The notes under the pieces were generated by a model, which was not told the origin of the DNA, ran no database searches, and worked only from the letters and a program-made list of their open reading frames with translations. The translations under genes and the position numbers were made by a program. Of a stretch of DNA of 64,000 nucleotides, positions 24,901 through 36,900 are shown piece by piece (the stretch's first letter is position 1; each line of letters starts with the position of its first letter). This DNA is from Heliocidaris erythrogramma (Eukaryota > Echinodermata > Echinoidea > Camarodonta > Echinometridae). The stretch is from positions 4,407,285 to 4,471,284 of the forward strand of contig CM046870.1 in the NCBI GenBank assembly GCA_025617745.1. Reading direction: 5' to 3'.

Positions 24901-27900
24901 GTCAGGCCAACTGGTCAGGCCCATGGATTACGACGTGCCACTCCCTTTAACAACAACAACAACAGGAGGGCAGCAGACTGACCTTTTGATAGCTTCTACG
25001 ATCTGCTCCGTGGTAAGCTCAATCTTTCTCCTGATGATGGAGATGTTCTGTAACCTGTTGGAGTCCAGGAGCGATGTGGTCTCTTTCTTGAAGGAGGCCT
25101 TGGCCTTGCCATCTGTCACCGTCAGCGAATTACCCTGGGTCTGGGTCTTGAACGTCTCTTCAAAGTTATCAAAGTCAATGTCCTGATCGGGTATTAAACG
25201 AGCCGAATAGATGGCTTATATCAAAGTACCTTTCATGCTGGATAGGAACACTATTCAAGAAGCTCAGCTCATCATTATCATTATCATAAATGTACATGCA
25301 AGCTACTTCCTCAGAAAATATTGAATAGATACAAGGCAAGATTTGATTTTGATTTGATTTGAATCATTTCTGTTCAATTTCTCTTTCTTTAGAGTTTCAC
25401 AAATAATATTCACCAAATCAAGCTGACACCATGAATACTTGAACTGCTTGCCATGATCTAGTGTTCCTTACATATAATTACTGTAAAATTCACCAGAAAT
25501 CATTGATGGAATACCAAATGATCTCATACAAACATCTTTTGATACATTTAAAACAACATGAGACTATATTTAACACCTTTCTTTCCAATTTCCTTTTTTG
25601 CTACCAAAAACAGTACATGAGCTTTATCATGGGTTTATGATTTTTGAAGTTTGATATCATATTTACGCAACAGTTTGTGTATATTAAGAATGAAAACTTT
25701 TCTATTGAAATGAGATACATGCTTGTTACTTTCATGGCATCGTAAAGGGTTAAAGCACACCTTTAAAGAAGAAAACTTACACCCATGACCCTATCATCAT
25801 CAAGCTCACTAAAGACAGTTCCTCCGATCTGGTTTGGTTTGAAAGCGACCCAGTTGAGCGCAGGAAGACGATACTTGGTGCTGATCTTCTTCTTTATTGT
25901 CACAGCTAAAATTCAGAAAAATAAAAATAAATCAAAAATGAAAATGATATACACAGGGTTCGTACTCTTTCTCATGAATTAAATTCCATGACTTTCCATG
26001 ACCTTTCTAGCCAGAATTCCATGACCTTTCCATGACTTTTATACATTTTTTTATACGGTCGGTAGACTGAAAATTTGATCTCAAATCAAAGCGAAGCAAA
26101 GGGCATGTTTCAAGTCTCCCAATAGAAAAGCAGCTTTTGTTATCTAGTTATTTAGAGGCCGCAGGACGCAAAGCCATACGTTGCCTACACTAGTGCATGC
26201 CAAATAGATGCTCGATTTGGATTCAATTCAGAATCGACTCCGACCAGGCCCTGCCCCGGCCCGATACACTGTACATTGCACCGCAGCACCGGTGGCTTCA
26301 CTATGTCACTGCATAGGGGTAGTGTGCAGTTTAACGACAATTGTCCGATTTTCATATAAAAAGCTCCGCTTTATAAAACAATTATCGAAATTCTACATAC
26401 ATGACCAGTATAATCCTAGTCTAAGCTTCACTTTCATAACTGTAATGACGAAAACCAGATTGAATTCGCGGCTATAATGATGAAAATAGATCGTCTTTTT
26501 CATTTGTTCGCAAGGTGGCTATAGATGACTATGCGTGGTATGACAAGAGGTGGCGCTATACGGCATGTTCCAGAGCTATACATACAGAGAGTCGTAACAC
26601 TGATCCGCCATGTTTTAAACACAGACCGTGTACACGTAGGCTTATTATGCGCGTGTCACAACTCTTCCTATCAACGCGCTCTGGCATGTTCCTTTTTCTA
26701 TTTTACATGTGACCTACAGGCGCCATTTTTTCTGTGATTCTAACGAACGATAATTATTCTTAGCTTAGTTTGAATTATTATGGTGTGGCGTCACTGTGGC
26801 ATGAATAATATTTATTTCCTCAAATTTTGGAGGGGGTTTTCCTTCATAGTTCTTCCATGTCTTATATTTTTTAAGTGAAGGGCTTGTCGACCATTGCTTT
26901 TGATATTTGACCTACGTTTTTTTCTTCGTCCTACTCTCTTACGGTAGGCCTACTTTAAAAAAAAATTATTATTCCTTCTCTTAATATTTCTTAATTCTGA
27001 AGTACTCTAACAATATATTTGTTTTTTTTTAAGACCTGAAAGCTTTCTTTTCATTTTATATTTTCTTCTCAGACTTTATTTCTTTTTCTGTGATTTTTTT
27101 TTGTTGCTTTTTTTGTTGGTTCTTCGAACGCCGAGTTTCCATTCCGGAGTAAATTTCGTTGATTTGTTTCATTAATTTTTATATCATTTCACCGGATTTA
27201 GATATGCAAATATATATTATGTTCTGTCCCTGCCCCCTAAATATTCATCTTGCTCGCTCACGCGCGCTCTCTCTCTCTCTTCCAAGCTCTCCTGCATGCT
27301 GATAGTTTCCCTGTCTTGCTAATACGTCACAATGAGGTGTGCGCTATTATAGGCGTTGTACACACACCGAAACACACACACGCGCAGTCTGACATGATGC
27401 ACATACCCCCACATGTATACACACACTGTAGTGATAGTTTTTGCGGAGCCAAGTAGCGTCGCTGATAAGTTCAAACTTTCACTCATTCTGGGGCCGATTC
27501 CAAGGCTCGTATATATTATCACACAACAGAATCGACTCTCGGAACCGCGGAACCGCCGGGCACGAGTACTCGACTCTGGACATCACGAAGTCGATTCCTC
27601 GGTTCTCGGAACGGGAGTCGAGTAAAATCGATTACTCGACTCTCGCTCCCTGTAGTGACAAAATACTGTAGTTGAATGTCCATAATTTTGATATTCCATG
27701 ACTTCCCATGACTTTTCAATGAAAAAAACAATTTTCCATGACTTTCAAGGCCTTAAAAGCAATAAAGTAAAATTCCATGACTTTCCAGGTTTTCCATGAC
27801 CGTACGAACCCTGTATACAGTGGAAGTCACCAATTGTTAAAGAAACAAGCACAAATGTCATGTCTTTGAAATCTCATGAAAGTCAGCCTTTGTGGTGTAC

Positions 27901-30900
27901 ATGTATATTGTCAAATACAGTCAAACCTGCTTTAGCGACCACCTGTACAGAAAGACCACCTGTCCATAAAGACCACAATATTTGCTTCCTTTGAAAATGT
28001 TTCTCATTGAATGTGTATTGAAGGAACCTGGACATAAAGAACACCTGCTCATAAAGACCACTTTTCTTGTCTCCCTTGAGCGGTCTTTATAGACAGGTTT
28101 CACTGTACTACATTTAACTCCTCAAAACATAATGCAACAAGATTATTGTTGAGTTAGAACAAAGTTTTTCCAAAATCTGTGGGAATTTTTTTTCCAAGCA
28201 TACTTTTGGTTTTCCTCAATTAGGTTAAAAATAGAACATTTGTTGAAGCCCAAGTGTTATGTACAATATGAAGCTTGGAAAGCCTGAAGAAACAGGGTAA
28301 ACAGAGCCTGAAATCAGTCAAAAGCCTGAAAACTGGCATTCCTTTGATAGAAGATAAACCCAGGGTATTCATTACCAAAGCTCTTCGGAAGCACATAGGG
28401 ATGTTATATCAGAATGTGATATTTGCCATACATGTATGAGAACTGAATATATTATTAAAGTTAAATTTCTTTATATTTGAAACATGGTACTTACATCCAT
28501 AGGGTGCTCCACCAATCATACCAGGAGGAGGGGGTGGAATAGGTGCTCCTGATGGTGGGGGAGGGGGTGGGGGTACACCCATGGGTGGTGGAGGGGGAGG
28601 AGGGGCACCAGCTTGGCCTGGTGGAGGGGGTGGGGGAGGGGGAGGAGGGGGAGCTGCTGCTGGTAAAGAGATGACAGGAATAAGAAATGACGGATACAAT
28701 ATCAATGTCACGCTAAGATTATGTCACAGAAATGTTTTCTTTCACCCATAGACTACGGGAACCTGGTGGCTTCTGTATCAAGCCTATGAGAGTTAAAGAA
28801 TTCAGTAGTCAACGAGTTAAAAGAAAGTCTCAATAGCAAGAACGGAAGCAAGAGCAAAGTGACAAATAATGAATGAACAAGTCAATTCTGACATATCATT
28901 AATGTTTCTCTAAAATAAAAGATGCATTTCTTAAAAAGAAAGTAAATTACAACATAAAGTATAAAGAAGAAGACATCTCAGACTGTAATCTTGCCTCCTG
29001 TTAGGGGTATTTTTTATTCTATTCTCCTAAATAAAGATGCATGACACGCAAATGTAGAGAGCCTGATCAGTTAAGAGTAGGCATCTTGTCCGTCCATGAC
29101 ATTGAATATCTTATGGATTATAACTTTAGTAGGCAACCATGGCAACCAAATTTTATCAAATTTCAACTCCTCCAGTGATGCCCTTTACAATGAACATAAA
29201 ATAGCTCTCTTCAATTAAATAGTTATTTTCTGCAGGCCTTCATACTTTCAAGATTTGTCAAATGTCTGTCCGTGACTAACTGATCAGGCTCTACACTGGT
29301 TTATTTCAGATTTGAATGAATTAGTTTCATCATTAGATAGAAACAATTGAAAACTGATTTCCATTTGACAAATGACAGAGACAAATATAATAGCACCTAC
29401 ATGTACCAAGATAATAGCACCTACAAGAAAAAATTGATGTGCTTGAAAGGTGTACAGTGCAACTCCGGCACAATGAATAATACACGGTACATTAAAAAAA
29501 AAAATTGTTCACAAAATCACGCTGTAAGTTATTTCATAAGAAGAACTTACCTGCACCATTGCTGAGTGCAGGAGGAGGAGGAGGTGGAGGAGGAGGGAAG
29601 TCTTCATCTGGCCCTATCGTCAAGCTTCCATTGCCGCCGCCAAGACCACTGCCGCCACCACCACCACCGACACCGGTTCCATCGCCACCACCGACACCGG
29701 TTCCATCACCACCACCTCCACCACCGGATCCTGTGCCTGATCCTGTGCCTGATCCGGTGCCTGTACCAGTACCCGTGCCTGTACCCCTCGGGATGCTCTT
29801 TAAGACCTCTATCGTCTTATCAGCTTCAAGCTTTTCATTCTGTAGGGAAGAAAAACAGAGAGATGTTCAATAATACATCAGTCATCAAAGGGAGAACTCA
29901 CAACGTTCATCATGTTCACATCAATGTATGAGTCGATCCAATGCAAACTTGATATAAGAACAAACAAACATAACAGAATTGCCCTATAAATGATTAAAAG
30001 TTAAATGTGCGATAAAATTGGTGTTTTGCCCATAAAAGACACCACAATAAACATCTGTAACAACTAATAAATTGATCTGTACAAGGATATCTTTTCAATA
30101 CTTCCCTGGTTTGTCCCACTTTATGAGTACATGGAGGTTGAACTGTTACATGAAGCTTTTGGAAGAGTATTTTAAACTTGTTCTTTCCCAGTGAAAACTT
30201 AGTTTCGATACTCCCTTCTGCAATGCATGCTGAAAATGTCCTCTTGAACATGTTCAAGAACTTCTAAATCTTTCAATACGCCATGTGAAATGAACAAAAA
30301 CTCTCAGGGCCACAGCACAGCTTTGACAATAAGGATGTGTTTACCTTGACTATTTCTAGTTCTCTACTGATATTAGCGACACCCAGCTGTAGCTCAGCTA
30401 TCTTAGCTAGAGATGCATCCTCCATCACCCGTAACCTGTCAGTCGTCTGTTAACAAAAAACAAGGTGCAGTATTGATAAAAGACAACATAGGACCTTTTG
30501 CTATACATGTATACATTACTGTCTTTAATAATCAATTTTAACAATCTTAGCAAACAATATGAGTGTTCCTAAATATACCTTTCCATTTCATAGTAATGAT
30601 CTGTTTATGAAAATGTACAAGTAAATATAACACATTATATTAAAACAATTAAACAACAATAAGAGTTGGAATTACGAAATGCTTTTACCGGAATAGTACA
30701 AAATGCTTAGTATCAATATCATCTAGGCTGTAGCTAAACTACCCTCATAAGGTGCACAAATGTTCAACAAATTTCTTTTATATATGGGTAGACGGTAAAC
30801 AATTCTTTTTACCGTCTACCCATTTACTTCACCTGGGTGGAGAGTTGGAAATGTAAATTAATATTTTGTCAAATGAAGACATCAGTATTGCAGAATGAAT

Positions 30901-33900
30901 GTAGAGAATAATGACCTGATATAGCGCTTCTTCAAGGTGAGCAACCCTCTCCAGTGCAGCCGTCTTGGTGTCGGAGTCCTCCATGAGCTGTCCCACATCA
31001 AAGACATTGTCAAGGTAGGCCTGGATCTGGACCTGAAGACGGTCACTCTCCGTCGTCTTGAGCTTCTGCTGTACTGGGCCAAAGCGTGGAGGCAGAGCGT
31101 TGCGGATGGATGGAGGGAAGAATGGATGGATGGATGGATGGATGGATGGATGGAGGGATGGATGGAGGGATGGATGGAAGGAAGGAGGGAGGAATGGATA
31201 GCACAGTGGTGGTAGCACAAGGGGAGATAGAACGTCAGAATTTGGAATGCGGAAACAAGGTTGAAGAGCATATGAAGGGTGAATGATGGTGCAGTGAAGA
31301 GCATTGGGGATGTAAGGAAGGACGGAAGAATAGAAGAATGAAAGAAAGGAAGGATGAATGGAAAGAAGGGAGGAGGGATAGAGAGCACATGATGGTAGCA
31401 GAAGGAGAGACAGATCAGCAGATTTTGGAATGCAGCAATTAGGGTGAAAATATTAGTAGAATAAAGGGGATGGAAAATGGAGAGATATGAAATAAAAAGC
31501 CCAAGAGAATGAAGCAATGGAATGGATGATTAGAAGCATTTGATGAAGGGATGGACAGACAGACAGGCAGACAGAAAGATGGGAAGAATGTTATGTGACA
31601 TAGAGATAGATAAAAATGATATTTGGAGAAGGAGATGAGTGGCCGAGCCAAATAGGGTGAATTGAATCAACATAAACCACACACGATGAGGAGAGAAGGC
31701 AATGGAGTATTTGTTTGTGAGCCAAAGGAATACAAAGAGCAGATATATACAGTATATAACAAAAATGAAAAGAAAGACATGAAATGGAGAAGGGGAGAGG
31801 ATGGAATAGAATTCGGCAGATACAAGTGCAGTAAGATTTTCACATGATAAACAATAGTTGAACAAAATGAACATATATTAGGAGTGGAAAAGAAGAGAGT
31901 GATAAAAGAAAGACAAAATGGATAAAACAGTCAAACAGGAGAAATATACAACATATAGAGAAACATCAATGACGGTTGGATGACAGTCAAAAAAGAGAAG
32001 ATGAAAAAGGATTGACGTTTGATTTGGAAGAAAAACGTAAAAACAGGTGGTAGATGGTCGAAACACATGGAGGCATGGAGAGAAGGAGGGAGATAAGAAG
32101 CAGATACGAAGTCATTTACCAGGTATGGTCGCAATTCAATGAAAAATGCAGAGAAATATACGTGACAAAGGCATGGCATTCAGTACACATTCACATGCGG
32201 TTACAAAGAAAACGCATTCAATGCACAAACGGGACACAGAGGATTATTAGGCATAGATGACGATAACATGCACAGACGTTTAGAGAGCGAGCAAAAGTCA
32301 TTAGACAAAGAGCATTTTCAGACGGGCAATCAGCCAGGGGGTATAGGTAAAGAGCAGAATCGATATCACACAAGCAGGCCAAAAAAAAAAAAAAAAAAAA
32401 ATGAGGGAAAGAAATGGAAAAAAATGGCCGAAAGTTAGAACACGGAATGAAGACAGTTTGGAATCAATAAAATTATAGCCTAAAAAACTTCTTTCTGGAA
32501 CATACTTTAAAAAGGATACAAGTTTTTAGTCACAAAATCGTACAGATAACCAAACCATATTGCAACATTCGATTGACATTCAAATACACGTAGATTCCAT
32601 GCATCGAGCATTGTTCAACTTCGACAGACAATAAATTGGATGCACTAAACACTTAGCTAAAAAATATACATGTATATATAGAAATGAATCGATTCATATA
32701 TAATGAAGAAAACTTGTCTTGACACTATTTTCCCATCAAGTGCTCAAGAAACTTCCATTACATAAAACTCTTTATACCAGATAATGATGCTATGGAATTT
32801 TAGGTAGTTTAGCGAAATGCGATGGCACGTAAAAACGCAGGAAAGACGCATATGACAAAAATCAAAATTTTATTCTATAGAGGTAGAACCCAAATATTGA
32901 GATGTAGAATTAGTATTTCACTCTATGAACACTTTTAAGCAAAATGATATGAAAATGCTTATTCAGATAAGTCTGATTGTAATTTTTGATGCACAGACAA
33001 AACTAGCAAATTTACTCTCTGCATCTTCCCCGCATCTTTACGTGCTTATAAAGCTACCTTAAAGCGGTCATTTCACAATCACTGACTGATCAGGAGGTGA
33101 AAACCAATTAACATGCATGTTTCCTTAATAATTCATGATAGAATGCAAACTGGATTTGCAGATATGCTATTTCATCCATGCATACATGTAGATTGCCAGT
33201 AAAATAAATTTCAGCTTTAACCCCTACCATGCAAAAATTTGAGTGTTGAACATCTTTTTTAGGCTGCGAATGGCTTGAAATTTCTTCCTCATACAGAAAC
33301 CTGTGCTTATTGTGCCTATCATGCTTATTCCTATGCAATATACACTGTATCTTTGCCCAGTTTGCTCAGGAAAAATCTCATTGAAAGTTAATATCTAACT
33401 CTTGAAGTTCATTTTTGACAATAGCTCAAAAATCTGGTGGCATGGAAGGGGTTAAAATAGATGATCTTGGAACATGTTCCATAAAGAATTGGGAGTTGAT
33501 ACCAATATATTTCAACTCAACTTGAGTTTGATATCTACTGTAAATATTCTTATTATGGCCCAAATAAAATAAGTCTATGTCTCTATGATGCAATGTGAAG
33601 TCCAAAAGATAATTCACAATAAAACTGTAATTTGTCTCCTCTAACTGGATTAATAATCGGTATATTCTTGCTCATATCCCCACCACAAAGGTGCTAATAC
33701 TTGCCTCTAAATAGTTGTCTAGACCCAGACATGTGAATTCATATTGGAGATGAGCTCTAAAGTTCATGTTCTCCACCGAATGCACAACAATGTTGATGAA
33801 CTGCATACAGGCAACCTGAGTGGGTAGCATCAAGAAAAAGGGGGGAGGGGAGAAAAGAGAATGAGCACACATGCATGTAGGAACTCAATGCACAGGGGGA

Positions 33901-36900
33901 AAGGAAAATTGCAATAAAATATGTACAATACATGATTCTGAGACTGCTATACAATAAAAAAAGAGTGTTACAACTGTCACTTGCTTAACTTAAATAATAG
34001 CAAAAATTGAGATATCAAATACAATATCAGATATTTTAAAATACATGTTCTTACAGCCCAATTCTTTACAATTACCACAAAGACACTTCTGAACACCTTT
34101 TAGGGCTTGTTCATACTTTACTATCAAGTTTAGACTTGCATGGGGGCAGGAAGTGTCATGGTTTATTCACTTGATTTCAATCAAAAGTTTGAGGGTTTGA
34201 ATCCCGGTGAAGAACCGACGTCCTTTGGAAAGACATTAATCCACATTTGCCACTCCCAACCCAGGTGTACATGTATATTAAATGGACACCTGGATGTTTT
34301 AATGCTACACACTGAGATATAACTGAGATAGAGAAATATATTAAGATGATTTATTTTATACTTACCATGAAGTCTATACTAGCTTCCTCGTATCTTGTGA
34401 AGTACTCAAACATCTTCTGAAATCTACTTGACTCCATACACACCTAAAATTAAATTTCAAACAAAAACAGACAAATTAAGCAGGGATGCACAAAGGAGAT
34501 CATCACAAACTATTATAGCCTTTTATGATGTTTATATCCACAGTATTGCAATGATTCAAGAATTAATTATTCATTTTGCTGGTTGTTACTTGCAAAATAG
34601 CATAACATCAAATTCAACCACAGTTGAACAGTACAAAGATTTATAAAGTAAAGTACTGAAAGTACATGTATACATGTACATGTAGGTTACTTTTTAAAAA
34701 AACTTATACTGAGCTTGGGTATCAGAAAAAAATAACAGAATGAATTGGTCACTCAAAAAAGCATCCCCCCCCCAACAAAAAAAAAGTGTAACAAAATAAA
34801 AACAATACAAACAATATTGAATCGTCCATAAATTTGGTTACAAGTACATGTGCATGTAAATTAAAGCCCAAATAAGACATGAACAATCTTTAATCCAAAT
34901 TCTACAGGAGTATACTTGCCAATTTGAAGTTGTCAAATGCACTAAGGATGATTTCATGCCCTCCTTTGACAAGACAAACAGCTGCTAACAACTCTAACAC
35001 TAAGGCTTTGGTTCTGAAAGAAAAAAAAAGTTACATGAAAATGTGGTGATTTGACTAGTTTAACAATTGTTTACAACCATGCATGAATGATGGAGGTAAA
35101 TTTATTGTCCTAAAGTCTGTGGGATACTTGAGTGACCATGATATAAAAAAGAAATTGATTTAACATCAACAAATGAAGTGAATAATCAGTTAATCATGGT
35201 TATTGACTCTGATAGGTACAGTTGTACTTTGCAGGGTAATATTAGAACTACTATAAAACTTTATGAATCTCCCGAGTGGTTGAGATCTATACTTGTTTCA
35301 ACTTGAAAAATAACTGCATTAAAACATGAAATAGTGGCCATTCGGGAAATGGTCATCATTTACAATTATTAAAAGTTTGATGCTGCAAACGTTTCTGGTT
35401 TGACACTTTATGACCGTTCATGAATAGAAATGTCAATTATTGCTGTTTCAGGGGGAAAGAAAACACAGAATGAAAATAGCGCAGTTCTCTGTAATAACAT
35501 GAGTGTATCATAGGAATAAATGCATGATGGAAAATTCTAGTTTGAAAATACTAACGTCTTATTGCCTAGTTCCCACCAGATTCATAACAAATGCAAAAGC
35601 AGCTGGCCTAAAACACCTTCACATGTGTCTTTTTTCTAAAAATAACCAGAGTTAAACTATTTCTCTCTGAACCTGAGGTCGGAACAAGAAAAAAAAACCA
35701 TCTTGTTTTCCTTCATCGCCTGTTTTTGCTGTCTATTACCTAATTTGATTTTATCACCATCTTGGCCGTTAGGTGAGTAGACAGATTTCTATGCCATCTC
35801 TTAGACTACACTCTCCCTTCTTTTCAATGCTATACCGAACGGTGATGACAGAATGTTCCCTTATTTAAATGGAGAAAATCTAATTTTTATCAGAGGAGTT
35901 TACGAGGGTGAAAACAGCAGAAGACATGGGTGAAACAAAGTTCAAAAAGCACTCTAACATAAAGAAGAGTAGCTGCCTAGATACAATGGCAATCTTTGTG
36001 TAATGCCCATTGATAAAAATCACCTTTAATTGAATCTACAAAACGACAGGGACTAGCTTAAACCAATTCTGTCTTGTGTATTATGTAGTAGATTGGTGGT
36101 TTGGATCATCAAAATGAAAAAAAAAAAAAAAAAAACCTGCTGGAAATCATATACAACATGTATTCACTGTAAACCATACATGTATGTTATGCAACATATG
36201 GATAGGACAATACATGTGGATCTTTTTATATATCTTTTATTGTTCATTAAAGACATTTGCTGTCAAAATTTGTAAGCAGATATCGTTCATCTTTAATACA
36301 GTAATTTGGTTCATATCTTAAACTTTTCATTTTCAGTCTTTATCAGCATTCAGGATTGATGGCTGCTCCAAATCATTCTCCTAAAGTTTACGTTGAAAAG
36401 GTATCGGAAGTTAAAGATTTATGCTTATCAGCCTTCAGTACGATTATTTTAGACTGGTGGCAATACTTTTTTCCATAATAACTTCAGGATATTGATTTAG
36501 GAACAGTCTACAGCCATGGAAAAAATTATTAGACCAAGAATGGTTACTGACAGTGTTATTTTTGTGGTAAGAAGGAAATAAAATATAAAAACAAGGTATA
36601 ATTGCTGGAATTTGGTATTCATTCAATGAAATACAAAGACAAACAATTTTTATAATTTTGTATGCATATTATAGTACCCTATACAGAAGCTTGGTCTAAT
36701 AATTTTTTCATGGGCTGTATATCGATATTGGCCTGCTACATTTAAGAAGCACTTGAGATACATGTATCTTACCTGGGAGATTTATGGTTGAGACTAAGGG
36801 CTATTGCATTGATACATTCTTTGTGATTGATTACAAGGTTGAAACCATACTGTCAAAAAAAGAAGCAAATAGAGAGGATGAAAGTTGAATTGGTAAGGAA

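Larger units (their letters stand above)
23576..24982 (-). other. FMNL: Intron 14
   Basis: No gene; two inverted-repeat elements (about 23,972-24,211 and 24,619-24,946). Confidence 0.7.
25906..28494 (-). other. FMNL: Intron 12
   Basis: Mostly one 1.86 kb inverted-repeat element, a family E MITE 100 bp beyond it, and a copy of dispersed repeat F near 28,230. Confidence 0.75.
31069..33704 (-). other. FMNL: Intron 8 (GC-AG)
   Basis: Contains a GGAT microsatellite, about 1 kb of strand-asymmetric purine-rich sequence, an A tract (32,380-32,401), MITE family A copy 2 and a TTAA-flanked element. Confidence 0.75.

Noticed and set aside
29505-29931. Plus-strand frames rich in Pro or His
   Set aside because: Antisense shadows of the Gly-rich and FH1 coding exon of FMNL.
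30785-30825. Perfect hairpin in intron 9 as a transcription terminator
   Set aside because: Bacterial-type terminators do not apply here; the spot is a small isolated palindrome.
28409-31218. Assignment as DAAM or Diaphanous formin because of the poly-proline
   Set aside because: GBD, DID, coiled coil and C-terminal motifs match FMNL specifically.
34170-34260. Possible tRNA near GGTTTGAATCCCGGTG
   Set aside because: Only a B-box-like stretch; no A box or foldable arms seen.
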